A DNA stretch of 64,000 nt. Source: Leptolyngbya sp. NIES-2104. Lineage in GTDB: Bacteria > Cyanobacteriota > Cyanobacteriia > Leptolyngbyales > Leptolyngbyaceae. The DNA lies in assembly GCF_001485215.1 (NCBI RefSeq), contig NZ_BBWW01000001.1:1-64000 (forward strand). Direction: 5' to 3'. The notes beneath the pieces are model-generated. The model saw nothing but the letters and a program-made list of their open reading frames with translations. It had not been told where the DNA came from and ran no database searches. A program made the position numbers and the translations under genes. Positions 1-8,771 of the stretch are shown piece after piece (the first letter of the stretch is position 1; the number at the start of each line of letters is the position of its first letter).

Positions 1-26
1 CGCGGTGTCTAGCGCAACCATAGAGT

Positions 27-43
27 AATACTTTGCAAGTATT
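27..43 (+). promoter_or_regulatory. small hairpin in the leader of the SSB-like gene
   Basis: A perfect 7-bp inverted repeat (AATACTT, loop TGC, AAGTATT) lies about 20 bases before the start codon. A GGAG ribosome-binding site at 55-58 follows it. It may affect mRNA stability or simply be an AT-rich palindrome. No function can be assigned from sequence. Confidence 0.3.
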
Positions 44-64
44 TTCTAGAAAGCGGAGAATTTC

Positions 65-448
65 ATGTCGAGCGCCGGACTGAATCAGTGGGTTGTAAGT
101 GGCAACCTAGCGGCAGATGCAACTGTGAAAACAGTGACGCTTAAAGACGGTCGAGAAGCTAAGGTTGCAAGTGCAACGCTTTATGTGCAGAAGCCTCGCA
201 ATCGGGAAGAATCTTTTACAGTGTCTTTGAATATTTGGGAAAAGTCAGCAGCTTGGCGGGTGTTGCCATATCTGAGGAAAGGATCGTTAATTATCTGTAC
301 TGGAGATGTTGAACCAAATCCATTCATTTCGAGCAACGGTAATGTGCCAAGAGCAGGATTAAAGATGACTGTGCTAGATGTGCATCTCGATCGCGTCAAA
401 GACGACGAACTGGAAGGGTCAGAAGAAGCTGTTGCAGTTCCAGTTTGA
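65..448 (+). CDS. single-stranded DNA-binding protein (SSB-like, OB fold)
   Basis: A 127-residue protein with the layout of a bacterial SSB OB fold. It starts MSSAGLNQWVVSGNLAADA and continues with beta-strand segments such as ASATLYVQKP, SFTVSLNIWEKSA and KGSLIICTGDVEPNPF. The family coats single-stranded DNA during replication, recombination and repair. The start is supported by GGAG six bases upstream. The C-terminus is short and acidic (KDDELEGSEEAV) but ends AVPV rather than the DDIPF-type tip that recruits partner proteins, so it could be a secondary SSB paralogue. A strong terminator follows directly, so the gene appears monocistronic. Confidence 0.8.
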   Translation: MSSAGLNQWVVSGNLAADATVKTVTLKDGREAKVASATLYVQKPRNREESFTVSLNIWEKSAAWRVLPYLRKGSLIICTGDVEPNPFISSNGNVPRAGLKMTVLDVHLDRVKDDELEGSEEAVAVPV

Positions 449-487
449 TTAACAGTAAGCAATGCGATCGCTTTCCTAATATCAGCG

Positions 488-517
488 AAAAGCCTCTCCA
501 AATTTAGAGAGGCTTTT
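488..517 (+). terminator. rho-independent terminator after the SSB-like gene
   Basis: An 11-bp perfect stem, AAAAGCCTCTC (488-498) with GAGAGGCTTTT (507-517), loop of 8 bases, ending in a T-rich tail. Its symmetry also lets it work on the opposite strand, where the GH57 gene converges on it. Confidence 0.85.
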
Positions 518-694
518 GCTTTGAAGTAAATTATGACAAGGCTATGATCTAAAGAGTGTGTCTGTAAAAGAAGCAGAAGTGTGAATTGTTCCTAGATTGG
601 TAAACGCGACCCAGAAAACCAAGTTTCAGATGGACCATCACCTTGATCGTTGGCACATCTATAAAACGAATTCTCTAGGTTGCGCTTCCATAGA

Positions 695-2284
695 TTACAG
701 CGGACGGTAAACACGATAGTTGATGTCGGGGAAGATATTATCGATCGCTTCGACTTTCTCAATCCAGCCGGAATCAACTTTGCCGTGATTCAGGTCTTCG
801 TAGAGCTTGTTGAATCGCATCAGGTGCGATCGCGTTCTTCTCACCGCATAAGGAACCATTGTTCCCGTTCGCATGATAAATGCCCAGTCCGAAGATTGTG
901 CTAACAACAATTCTCGTGCAGCCTGATTCAAAGCTTTCCACTCTAATTCATCTGTGGGTTCCCGATTCGCAAGCTCAATCATTCGCTCTGCGGCTTTGTG
1001 CAAATGTGGGTAAATCCAAGCATTTGTCTCATTCAACCAGTATTCGTGGAAGCCTTTGTAGCCCCAGCTTGACTGAGACGGGCGGCAAACTTGCTGGGTC
1101 GGATGCTTTCTCAGATAGTCTGCTAAGTGCGTCATCTCGAAAGTCTCTTGATCAAACCAAGCTTTACGGAATAGATAGTCAATAAACCAAGGACCTTCAT
1201 ACCACCAGTGACCGAATAGTTCCGCATCATAGGGCGAAACAATGATCGGTGGGCGGTGCATGATGCCAAAGAGATGTTCAACTTGACGTTCTCGGTTATA
1301 GACAAAGTTAGCTGCATGTTCCGTCGTCTTTTGCCTTGCCCAGTACGGATCGTAAAGCTGCTTGTCGCCTAGACCTAACCCTTTTCCAGTAATCTTGTGG
1401 TACTTGATGCCGACATTTTTCCGCTGACCATTTGGCATGACGTACGGCTTGATATATTCATAGTCTGCATCCCAGCCTAAGTCGCGATAGAACTCCCGAT
1501 ATTCCACGGCTCCCGGATAGCCTACTTCCGAAGACCAAACCTGCTGAGACGATTCATGGTCGCGTCCGAATGCAGCGACACCCGGTTCTGTAAAAATCGG
1601 GGCATAGCTGCCATAGCGCGGACGCGGACGAGCGTAGAGAATTCCATGTCCATCAGTGAGGAAGTAGCGCAATCCTGCATCCGCTAACATGCGTTCTACA
1701 CCTTCATAGTAGGCGCATTCTGGAAGCCAAATTCCTTTTGCAGGACGACCAAATGTTTGTTCGTAATGTTCGCAAGCCACTTTGATTTGCGCCCAGACCG
1801 CTTGCGGGTACATTTTCATCAAAGGCAGATAGCCGTGAGTCGCGCCGCAGGTAATGATTTCAAGGTTGTTTGAGTCAAGAAATTGTTTGAATGCGGTGAT
1901 GAGATTACGATCGTACTTTTCCCAAGTGTTGCGAACTGCATTGAATTCTTTGGCATTGTGTTCTGCCAGATATTTCATGTGACCGGAATGGGCATGACGC
2001 TCGACTTCCAGTTCTGCCAGTTCTTCAAGTTTCGATAAATGCTCATCGTAGCGGTCTTGAAGTAACGGATCTGCCAACATTGAGCAGAGCGGTGGAGTCA
2101 TGCTCATGGTGATTTTGAAGTCTACGCCATCGCGGATCAAGCCTTCAAACACCTGAATTAATGGAATATAAGTCTCAGTAATCGCCTCGTAGAGCCATTC
2201 TTCTTCGAGTACAAAGTCGCTTTCGGGGTGACGCACAAATGGGAGGTGAGCGTGCAGCACTAAGGCAACATATCCAATGCTCAT
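695..2284 (-). CDS. GH57 1,4-alpha-glucan branching enzyme (DUF1957 family)
   Basis: A glycoside hydrolase family 57 protein of about 529 residues when started at the internal ATG (MSIGYVALVLHAHLPFVRHP), where homology begins; an upstream ATG at 2332 would add 16 unlikely residues. The HAHLPF motif opens the catalytic barrel. GIWLPEC holds the expected nucleophile Glu189, and PYDAELFGHWW holds the expected acid/base Asp353. Characterised family members form alpha-1,6 branches in glucans, so a role in glycogen metabolism is likely. It is transcribed alone toward the 488-517 terminator and divergently from the DUF3124 gene. Confidence 0.85.
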   Translation of the reverse strand: MSIGYVALVLHAHLPFVRHPESDFVLEEEWLYEAITETYIPLIQVFEGLIRDGVDFKITMSMTPPLCSMLADPLLQDRYDEHLSKLEELAELEVERHAHSGHMKYLAEHNAKEFNAVRNTWEKYDRNLITAFKQFLDSNNLEIITCGATHGYLPLMKMYPQAVWAQIKVACEHYEQTFGRPAKGIWLPECAYYEGVERMLADAGLRYFLTDGHGILYARPRPRYGSYAPIFTEPGVAAFGRDHESSQQVWSSEVGYPGAVEYREFYRDLGWDADYEYIKPYVMPNGQRKNVGIKYHKITGKGLGLGDKQLYDPYWARQKTTEHAANFVYNRERQVEHLFGIMHRPPIIVSPYDAELFGHWWYEGPWFIDYLFRKAWFDQETFEMTHLADYLRKHPTQQVCRPSQSSWGYKGFHEYWLNETNAWIYPHLHKAAERMIELANREPTDELEWKALNQAARELLLAQSSDWAFIMRTGTMVPYAVRRTRSHLMRFNKLYEDLNHGKVDSGWIEKVEAIDNIFPDINYRVYRPL

Positions 2285-2485
2285 AGGGACTCTGGGGTAA
2301 GTGGGCAGATCGTTGCCCAAATTGTACGGCAAAATTGTGACTAAGTTTTGTTAATTGGGGATCAGATTAGATTTTGGGGATCAAGCACTTGATTCAGTTC
2401 CATTTGAAGATGGAGAAGGGACAACACGAGCTAGACTGAATTTGCAGCAAGCAAATTGTTTGAATTTTGAGAAGGGCAAGCCTGA

Positions 2486-3022
2486 ATGAAGCGATCTGTG
2501 TGGCTCTGCTTATTTGCAATCGTCGGTCTGAGCGCTTGTGAAAAAGCACAAGCGCCAACTGCTCAATTGCCACCCTCTCCTCAACTGAAAACTGTTACTG
2601 TAGACAATGCCAAAATTGTCGAGGGTCAAACGGTTTATGTTCCGATCTATTCTCATATTTACATGGTCGAAGCAGGACGGAGAATGGATCTAACGGCAAC
2701 GTTGAGTGTGCGAAATACAGATTTGGCGCAATCAATTGCAATCACCGCTGTAAACTATCACGATACGAATGGTAAGCTGGTTCGCAAGTATTTAGACAAG
2801 CCGATCGAGCTTGGAGCCTTGGCTGCTACTGATTTTGTGATTGCGGAAGCCGATCGAAGTGGTGGAGCAGGTGCGTCTTTTATTGTCGAGTGGGTGGCTC
2901 AGAAGGATGTGTCAAATCCAGCGATCGAAGCCGTGATGATCAACACGGGCGGCAATCAAGGGATTTCTTTTATCAGCCCTGGGCGAGTGATCAAAAGTCG
3001 AGGCGCTCAAAAACCACGATAA
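2486..3022 (+). CDS. DUF3124 lipoprotein
   Basis: A 178-residue predicted lipoprotein: basic-hydrophobic signal (MKRSVWLCLFAIVGLSAC) with lipobox LSAC and lipidated Cys18, then a proline-rich linker and a beta-rich domain typical of DUF3124 (VYVPIYSHIY, VRNTDLAQSI). DUF3124 is common in cyanobacteria and some proteobacteria and has no established function. The protein should be anchored to a membrane face outside the cytoplasm. It is divergent from the GH57 gene across about 200 bp and appears monocistronic. Confidence 0.75.
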   Translation: MKRSVWLCLFAIVGLSACEKAQAPTAQLPPSPQLKTVTVDNAKIVEGQTVYVPIYSHIYMVEAGRRMDLTATLSVRNTDLAQSIAITAVNYHDTNGKLVRKYLDKPIELGALAATDFVIAEADRSGGAGASFIVEWVAQKDVSNPAIEAVMINTGGNQGISFISPGRVIKSRGAQKPR

Positions 3023-3055
3023 AAAAAGGTGGCGCAGATTTCAACTTACGCCACC
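3021..3055 (-). terminator. terminator serving the leftward gene at 3085-3426
   Basis: A 7-bp stem GGTGGCG (3028-3034) with CGCCACC (3049-3055). Read on the minus strand it is followed by a run of seven T (complement of 3021-3027), so it is best placed as the terminator of the minus-strand small gene. It may also stop the plus-strand lipoprotein transcript. Confidence 0.7.
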
Positions 3056-3084
3056 CGCTAACCTTCACCTACAAACTTTTGCGC

Positions 3085-3426
3085 TTATGCTGAGATGGTT
3101 TCTCGGAGTTCAGCTTCCAAAGCGCATAATAACTGTTCATCACCTCGTTCTTTTGCTGCCTGCATTCGACGAGCGACATTTCGATGAATCGTTAAGCGAT
3201 GAGCATCTGCGATCGAATGCACTCTCCGCACGATTTCGGGTTTACAAGATTTGACGGCGGCTTTAGTCTCAACCTTTTTCGATAAATCCGCGTGGGGAAT
3301 GTCCATCTGAGCGATCGTTTGACAAGTCCAGCCTTTTGAAGAGCGACGATCAAGGATCTCCGCTTCAGTCACTTCTAGGCTGGGGAAAGCAGCAGTATAG
3401 GATTGAGTAAAACGGGAGTGACGCAT
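3085..3426 (-). CDS. conserved-looking hypothetical protein
   Basis: A 113-residue soluble, basic, probably helical protein. I do not recognise a named family. Its C-terminal half (IVRRVHSIADAHRLTIHRNVARRMQ) is Arg/His-rich and ends in an acidic helix (LLCALEAELRETIS). Codon use matches the neighbours and a terminator lies just downstream, which supports a real gene. It could be a small nucleic-acid-associated protein, but there is no motif to confirm this. Confidence 0.5.
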   Translation of the reverse strand: MRHSRFTQSYTAAFPSLEVTEAEILDRRSSKGWTCQTIAQMDIPHADLSKKVETKAAVKSCKPEIVRRVHSIADAHRLTIHRNVARRMQAAKERGDEQLLCALEAELRETISA

Positions 3427-3517
3427 AAGAACCTGACTTCGATCCGAATAAGAATTTAATTTATATTCTGTATCTTACGCGACAGTTTGACAATCGAGAA
3501 TGCCCCTTAAGGAATAT

Positions 3518-4201
3518 TTAGAATTTCGATTCTTCGCTTTGAAACTGCTTCAAGTGAGCGCAGACATCACCGGAATCCCATTGCAGTTCTGCCATTAGTA
3601 GGGTACTAATTCCCGTGATTAAGCCAGTCGCTAGGAATTGCCATTCGGAAACATAAGGTAGAATTGCCAACCCAGCGAAATTCAGCAATCCGATAAAGGC
3701 GAAGGCACGCGATCGCATTCTCACGCCCGTATACAAATAGCCTACTCCATCGACGATCAGCCACAATTGACAAAGATTTACCAAGATCTGACCCCAACCG
3801 AGAAAGACCCCTAAATCCGTCAAGCCCACACCGAACAGCATGAGAAACACCCAAGCATTGATTACATCATTCAGTGGTTTAATCGAGCGCCAATGGTGCG
3901 AAAGATTGAGCATGACGACCGTGCCCAAAATCGTTAATCCCGTCCAGAGAATTGCTTGCAGTTGCCAATCGATCATGCAGAACTGCGCGACGGAAAAGAT
4001 GAGTGTGGAGATCAAGCCCCAAACGAGGCAAGCTTGATCAATGCGGGTATAAAAGGTGGATAAAAGTGTTTTGTCTCCTAATTGCCAGTGAACGCGCCAC
4101 AAGCCCGGTAAATCCTCGATTTCAAACGCCGATCGCTTTCTTCTCAACAGGGGAGACGTGAGACTGAACCACTCTGGTTCGATAAAAATCTTCCAAGTCA
4201 T
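3518..4201 (-). CDS. conserved cyanobacterial multi-pass membrane protein
   Basis: A 227-residue protein with a roughly 55-residue cytoplasmic N-terminus and then about five or six hydrophobic segments (for example ACLVWGLISTLIFSVAQFC, WVFLMLFGVGLTDLGVFLG, AFIGLLNFAGLAILPYV). The C-terminus is short and acidic (QWDSGDVCAHLKQFQSEESKF). I recognise no transporter or enzyme motif. It stands alone, with 91 bases to the next leftward gene and a 300-base gap on its other side. Confidence 0.6.
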   Translation of the reverse strand: MTWKIFIEPEWFSLTSPLLRRKRSAFEIEDLPGLWRVHWQLGDKTLLSTFYTRIDQACLVWGLISTLIFSVAQFCMIDWQLQAILWTGLTILGTVVMLNLSHHWRSIKPLNDVINAWVFLMLFGVGLTDLGVFLGWGQILVNLCQLWLIVDGVGYLYTGVRMRSRAFAFIGLLNFAGLAILPYVSEWQFLATGLITGISTLLMAELQWDSGDVCAHLKQFQSEESKF

Positions 4202-4508
4202 TTGTTAACAAAACTTATTATTGTTCTAAGAATACTCCCGATCGCACCATCGAAGCTACTCTTTGGATACGAAAGGGAGAAGTTGAAGTGGATTAATAAA
4301 AGGTTTGAACAAAAGAGTCAGATATCGATCAATTTATAAAATGATTTTGAGAAATACTGTAGCAGCAGTTTCAAATTGAAATGAACAATACCTAAGACCT
4401 ACTTCCTTTAGCACTAAGAACAACGCTAGATGTATAGATATGAAAAAAGTAATCAGCAATTATTGATTCACAACTCATCGCCGATTACTTTTTCCTCAAT
4501 CAAATCTT
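4202..4508. other. intergenic stretch of about 300 bp
   Basis: AT-rich region between two leftward genes. It contains the SDR terminator (4443-4493) and should hold the promoter of the membrane-protein gene near 4202-4260. I see no additional open reading frame with a ribosome-binding site and no RNA-gene signature. Confidence 0.5.
4443..4493 (-). terminator. terminator of the SDR gene
   Basis: An 11-bp inverted repeat AAAAAGTAATC (4444-4454) with GATTACTTTTT (4483-4493) and a 28-base loop, ending in T residues on the minus strand, 16 bases beyond the SDR stop codon. The long loop makes it a weaker example than others in the window. Confidence 0.55.
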
Positions 4509-5378
4509 CTAACCGTTGACTACATTACCGCCGTTCGGGTGTAGGATCTGTCCGGTCATGTAGCTCGAATCATCCGAAGCTAAGAAGACATAGCTCGGAG
4601 CTACTTCTTCCGGTTGTCCTGCCCGTTGCATCGGAACTTGTTGCCCAAAGCTCTCAACTTTTTCCGGTGGGAATGTAGACGGAATCAGCGGAGTCCAAAT
4701 CGGTCCCGGTGCTACACCGTTCACGCGAATTCCTTTTTCTACTAGCGATTGAGACAGCGATCGCGTAAATGCTACGATCGCGCCCTTAGTCGAAGAGTAA
4801 TCCAGCAACTGTGGACTACCTTGGTACGCCGTCACCGAAGTTGTATTGATAATCGTGCTGCCTTCTTTGAGGTGCGGCAATGCTGCCTTGGTCAAGAAGA
4901 ACATTCCAAAAATATTCGTGCGGAATGTGCGCTCTAATTGCTCTGCGGTGATGTTTTCAATGCTTTCTTGTGGGTGCTGTTCTGCCGCATTGTTCACCAG
5001 AATATCAAGCCGTCCGTATTCTCCGATCGCTTCTTGCACTGCTTCTTTACAGAATGCTTCATCGCCAATGTCACCCGCGATCGTAATACAGCGACGACCT
5101 TCCTTTTCGACTAAGCGCACCGTTTCTTCGGCGTCTTCGTGCTCGTTGAGATATGCGATCGCAATATCTGCACCTTCTTTAGCAAAGCAAATCGCCACAG
5201 CACGACCGATTCCACTATCGCCACCTGTAATCAAGGCGACTTTATCGAGCAATTTATCGCTGCCTTTGTACTTGTAATCTGAACTCCGAGGTAGCGGGTT
5301 CATCTGTGATTCTTGTCCGGGCTGCTGGTCTTGCTGCTGAGCGGGCTGGGATTTCTGCTGTTCTGAGGCTTGTACCAT
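4509..5378 (-). CDS. SDR-family oxidoreductase, general-stress-protein-39 type
   Basis: A classical/extended short-chain dehydrogenase with a Rossmann nucleotide motif TGGDSGIGRA, the NNAA motif (LVNNAAEQH), a catalytic Ser-Tyr-Lys set (NTTSVTAY then YSSTKGA) and the PGPIWTPL segment. The N-terminal 25 residues are Gln-rich (QQKSQPAQQQDQQPGQ), as in the Bacillus general stress proteins of this group. It probably reduces a carbonyl or oxidises an alcohol with NAD(P); the substrate is unknown. The start at 5378 has a strong AAGGAG ribosome-binding site; an ATG at 5426 does not. It opens a leftward stress-like cluster with 5465-7328. Confidence 0.85.
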   Translation of the reverse strand: MVQASEQQKSQPAQQQDQQPGQESQMNPLPRSSDYKYKGSDKLLDKVALITGGDSGIGRAVAICFAKEGADIAIAYLNEHEDAEETVRLVEKEGRRCITIAGDIGDEAFCKEAVQEAIGEYGRLDILVNNAAEQHPQESIENITAEQLERTFRTNIFGMFFLTKAALPHLKEGSTIINTTSVTAYQGSPQLLDYSSTKGAIVAFTRSLSQSLVEKGIRVNGVAPGPIWTPLIPSTFPPEKVESFGQQVPMQRAGQPEEVAPSYVFLASDDSSYMTGQILHPNGGNVVNG

Positions 5379-5464
5379 TGATTTGCTCCTTTGTCTTGGA
5401 CATTGGCGGCTTGCAGCGATGCTCAAAGTTCAATTGATTTAGCTTTGAGCATCGCTAGAGAGTT

Positions 5465-5821
5465 TTAGCGCCAAACTTGTTCGCCGTTCTCGTCTAATCG
5501 AGCCGCACGAATCATGTCGGAGATTTCTTCAGCGTCTTTGACATGGTGCAGTGCTTTCTTTTCGCCTTCGGGTGTGTCGAACACGAAATAGGTCGGAACG
5601 GTGATGTGATCGCCCGTGATGTCTGGGGCATCGACTGCAACTTGTTGTGCCTTTTCTTCTAAAGATTTCGATTCATCAATGCGATCGCCAGGGTTTGCGG
5701 TTAAACCACCCTTTTCAAGCTCTTTCATTTGCTCTAATTTTTGCTTGGGATCAACCTCTTGAGGGGTCATCGGTTGATTAATTCCAGTACTATTTTCAGC
5801 GGGTTTTGAATCGTTATTCAT
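5465..5821 (-). CDS. small acidic hypothetical protein of the stress-like cluster
   Basis: 118 residues, hydrophilic and acidic, with no membrane segment. The N-terminal half looks disordered (NNDSKPAENSTGINQPMTPQE). The C-terminal half looks like a compact domain (ITVPTYFVFDTPEGEKKALHHVKDA). I do not recognise a named family. It lies upstream of the stress-type SDR on the same strand, 86 bases from the SDR start, so co-regulation is plausible. Confidence 0.55.
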   Translation of the reverse strand: MNNDSKPAENSTGINQPMTPQEVDPKQKLEQMKELEKGGLTANPGDRIDESKSLEEKAQQVAVDAPDITGDHITVPTYFVFDTPEGEKKALHHVKDAEEISDMIRAARLDENGEQVWR

Positions 5822-5852
5822 AAAGTAAAAAATTGAACTCTAACTGATGTAA

Positions 5853-5884
5853 GCGTAAAAAAAAGAGGCGATTAATGCCTCTTT
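5853..5884 (-). terminator. terminator upstream of the small acidic gene
   Basis: An 8-bp stem AAAGAGGC (5862-5869) with GCCTCTTT (5877-5884) and a 7-base loop. On the minus strand it runs into eight or more T. It should end transcripts arriving from the DUF2231/DUF2993 genes, which makes the small acidic gene a separate transcription unit. Confidence 0.7.
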
Positions 5885-5976
5885 CAAATGTATGAGTTAG
5901 TGAGTCGTCCAAAAGCGTGAAGTCGCTCGTTTGTTACTCTTCCATTTAGCTAGGATCTGGTAGAATTTCCCGCTTC

Positions 5977-6018
5977 GTTCACTCTCGCCCCGAATTCTAT
6001 TCCGGGGCGAGAGTGAAC
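5977..6018. repeat. 16-bp perfect palindromic repeat element (copy 1)
   Basis: A perfect 16-bp inverted repeat (5977-5992 with 6003-6018) around a 10-base loop, in the 3' flank of the DUF2231 gene. The core at 5987-6008 is identical at 21 of 22 positions to a core at 37378-37399. Read on the minus strand, both copies continue into a shared AACGAAGCG tail. This points to a dispersed, REP-like repeat family rather than a single terminator. Confidence 0.75.
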
Positions 6019-6045
6019 AACGTAGCAAAAAGACTCTAAAACTCT

Positions 6046-6570
6046 CTACGGTCGCCCTTTAGGACCAATACCAATTACAGCAACTTTATGCCGATAAATT
6101 AGCTCGGCTCCATACCATCCCGTAATCCCTAAAATTGCAGCAACGAAGGTCGAAATTAAAATTCCAGTCGGAATAATTGCGCCCGTTTGATTGCCCCAGC
6201 GTAACCATAGATTGGCAGCGGAAAGTGATAGAGCAGCAATGTTTCCAACCATGTGTGCCCAACCTGCACTATGTTCACGCACTCGTCCAATTCGCAAGAA
6301 ATCACTCATGCCCGTCGCAGCGGCAACCAACCCAGAGATCAATCCGCCGATTAATAGCCAGAAAGAAGCCCGCGCCCAGAACGCGTCTTGGGTAAACCAG
6401 TAAGCAGCATCGGTTAAAAGAGCACTGGTTAACATTGCGATCGGGAATGTCACAATCAGCGGATGTAATGGATGCTTGGCAATATGAACGGTGCTGGGAA
6501 CACCACTATCGCGTAATTCTGCTTCATCCGATTCAATCAACAACGGAATATTTGGAGTAGATCTCGACAT
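6046..6570 (-). CDS. DUF2231 membrane protein
   Basis: A 174-residue protein with the DUF2231 hallmark HPLHPLIVTFPIA, followed by four hydrophobic segments: around ALLTDAAYWF, FWLLIGGLISGLVAAA, AHMVGNIAALSLSAANL and LISTFVAAILGITGWYG. DUF2231 proteins are predicted inner-membrane proteins; histidine-rich members have been suggested to bind metal or haem, but no function is settled. The gene is 26 bases downstream of the DUF2993 gene, so the two are probably one transcript. Confidence 0.8.
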   Translation of the reverse strand: MSRSTPNIPLLIESDEAELRDSGVPSTVHIAKHPLHPLIVTFPIAMLTSALLTDAAYWFTQDAFWARASFWLLIGGLISGLVAAATGMSDFLRIGRVREHSAGWAHMVGNIAALSLSAANLWLRWGNQTGAIIPTGILISTFVAAILGITGWYGAELIYRHKVAVIGIGPKGRP

Positions 6571-6596
6571 CGTGTTCTCCTGTTAGAGTAATTTAC

Positions 6597-7328
6597 CTAA
6601 GATGACGGAAACTGATTGACGATCGCTTCTGACTCAAGAATTAGTTTCCCTTTCAAAGCAGCCAATCGCTTGATCTGAAGCGTCATATCTCCGATCTCAA
6701 AATTTCGGAGATCAAGCAGTTGTTTTGCTTGATTTAACATTGCTTCAGTAAATTCTGGAGAGAGTTCTTGATCGTCTAAATATTCGACATCTTCAAGAAC
6801 GATTTGATGCTTGTCTGGACTAACTTTTGGCACCGCAGTAAACGCCACAGATTTTCTTTCTTGTGAGTTTTGTAAAACCACTTCGGTACTGAACAGAATC
6901 TTGCCTGCTCCGGGCAATCCAAAACTAACTTTTTGCATATCAACGGTTGCGGTTTCTCCGTTGACTTGAACTTCTAAAGCCTGCATTTTGCCTTTCACAA
7001 ACTCAGAACCGAAGGCACGATTAATATCAGATTCGGTTAGAGTGACGATCGCTTCTGCTTCAGTCGGATGCGTCAACTCGATCTTGCCAAACGCAAGACT
7101 CATTGGGTTGACTGCGACTGCTCCGGTGTTGAATTCCATCTGTTCGATGCGGAGGTCTTGCTTCATCACCATTCCCACACCCGCGATCGATACGGAGTTT
7201 AAGGCTCCGGTAATCAGTTTTAAGGGATCAATGTCGATCGCAACGTTTAGGTTTTCAACTTCGTCAAGCTGACTTTTGATTCCGAGTTCTGCGACCTTGC
7301 TAATCGCCTGGTCATCTAAATCCGGCAT
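6597..7328 (-). CDS. DUF2993 (LmeA-like) phospholipid-binding family protein
   Basis: About 243 residues from MPDLDDQAISKVAELGIKSQ. The start is set by AGGAGCGA just upstream of the ATG at 7328; the longer reading frame to 7409 begins with an implausible Cys/Arg-rich leader. The pattern of repeated amphipathic beta strands (VSIAGVGMVMKQDLRIEQME, GKIELTHPTEAEAIVTLTE) is that of DUF2993, which is widespread in cyanobacteria and actinobacteria. Its mycobacterial member LmeA binds phospholipid. Most members carry a signal peptide; none is obvious here, so it may be cytoplasmic. Confidence 0.7.
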   Translation of the reverse strand: MPDLDDQAISKVAELGIKSQLDEVENLNVAIDIDPLKLITGALNSVSIAGVGMVMKQDLRIEQMEFNTGAVAVNPMSLAFGKIELTHPTEAEAIVTLTESDINRAFGSEFVKGKMQALEVQVNGETATVDMQKVSFGLPGAGKILFSTEVVLQNSQERKSVAFTAVPKVSPDKHQIVLEDVEYLDDQELSPEFTEAMLNQAKQLLDLRNFEIGDMTLQIKRLAALKGKLILESEAIVNQFPSS

Positions 7329-7427
7329 GTTTCGCTCCTGTGCCAGTCTAATCAGCGCTACTTTAGAACATCTGCACAGTGCTCTAAATCTGCACACTGA
7401 TAGACGCAAGCCGCGATCGCACTCTGT

Positions 7428-8771
7428 CTAGAGAGAGGCAAGTCTCATTGGCAATTCCACAGTGAAGGTCGAACCCGATCCCAGTTTGCTTTGGACTGTA
7501 ATTTCTCCGCCCATCAACTGAGTGAGCGCTTTCGTGATCGCAAGTCCTAACCCTGTTCCGCCGTGTTGCCGCGTCGAAGTCTGATTCACTTGGCGGAATT
7601 CTTGGAAGATCGTGTCGAGATTATTATCGTCGATGCCGATTCCGGTGTCTTGAACGACGATCGCAATTCTGCCAAATTTCCCAGATTTTACCTGCACACA
7701 GACAGAACCCGAATCGGTAAATTTAATCGCGTTAGAAATGAGATTGACGAGAATCTGTTTGACTCGCGATCGATCATTCAAAATTAGAGGGTCTGTCGTG
7801 GAAAAATGGGTGTGGATACTAAGTTTCTTTTGTTCAGCCATCGATCGCATCTCTTCAACGGTGTGTCCAACTAATTCATTGAGGTCGAACATCTCTAACT
7901 GAAGCTCGATTCGTTTCGCTCTGAGGTTCGAGAAGTCTAAAATGTCTTCGATTAAGCTTAGTAAATGTCGCCCATTTTCAAAAATTCGTTCGATTAACTT
8001 GGTTTGATGCGGCGGAAATTGACGGTGAAATTGACGTAATAATAAATCTGAAAAGCCTAAAATCGCAGTTAAAGGTGTTCGCAACTCATGCGACATGGTT
8101 GCGATAAATTGCTCTTTTAATCGATCGGCTTCGATCAGTTGTAGATTCTGATGCTGAATTTTTCTAAGCTGCTCTTCAATTTGTTTTCGAGTGGTAATAT
8201 CGCGAATTAGCCACCGAAGCGCGATCGTATCCCCGCTTTCTGTCCTGACCGCAACGGTGGTTAACGCTGCCACAAATTGCGTTCCATCCTGCGCGACCAT
8301 CGGAATCTCCCATTCGCGCACTTGATTGATCGATTGCAGTTGCAGTAGAAGCAATCGAAAAACATGTCGATGTCCTTCACCGACAAAATTGATCAGAGTT
8401 TTACCAACAATATATTTTTTATCAATCTTTAATAAGTCAACTGCGACCCGATTTGCTTCTTGAATTGTGCCGTGATTATCGGTGATCAAATAACCATCTG
8501 GCGCAAACTCAAATAATTCTTGATATCGTTGTTGTTCAATCTCTAAAGCTTGTCTCGCTTCAGAAAGTTGTTGGTTTTGCTGACAGATTTGTTCTTCAGT
8601 GAGCTTTAATTCCTCTAACGCTTTTGATAGAGCAGACAAATATTCTGAGAAAGACGCATCTGGTGAAGAATAGTGATCGACAGATTCAAAAAGTTGATGC
8701 ACTTGCTGATCGACAGCTTCTAACTGCTGAATCAGTTTTTGCCGATCGCGGGTATTTTCGGATTCATTCAT
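7428..8771 (-). CDS. PAS-domain sensor histidine kinase (soluble)
   Basis: The N-terminus is a coiled coil (about residues 15-95). It is followed by a PAS domain (about 96-210; YLITDNHGTIQEANRVA) and then HisKA with the phospho-acceptor His in SHELRTPLTAILGFS. The HATPase domain carries the N box (NLISNAIKFT), G1 (DTGIGID) and G2 (GGTGLGLAI), all intact. No membrane segment is present, so it senses an intracellular signal through PAS. No response regulator is adjacent, so it is an orphan kinase. The ATG at 8771 is preferred over an upstream TTG at 8807. Confidence 0.85.
   Translation of the reverse strand: MNESENTRDRQKLIQQLEAVDQQVHQLFESVDHYSSPDASFSEYLSALSKALEELKLTEEQICQQNQQLSEARQALEIEQQRYQELFEFAPDGYLITDNHGTIQEANRVAVDLLKIDKKYIVGKTLINFVGEGHRHVFRLLLLQLQSINQVREWEIPMVAQDGTQFVAALTTVAVRTESGDTIALRWLIRDITTRKQIEEQLRKIQHQNLQLIEADRLKEQFIATMSHELRTPLTAILGFSDLLLRQFHRQFPPHQTKLIERIFENGRHLLSLIEDILDFSNLRAKRIELQLEMFDLNELVGHTVEEMRSMAEQKKLSIHTHFSTTDPLILNDRSRVKQILVNLISNAIKFTDSGSVCVQVKSGKFGRIAIVVQDTGIGIDDNNLDTIFQEFRQVNQTSTRQHGGTGLGLAITKALTQLMGGEITVQSKLGSGSTFTVELPMRLASL

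Noticed and set aside
4846-5277. A 143-codon plus-strand frame opposite the SDR gene
   Set aside because: It is a shadow of a well-conserved reading frame on the minus strand and looks like low-complexity protein.
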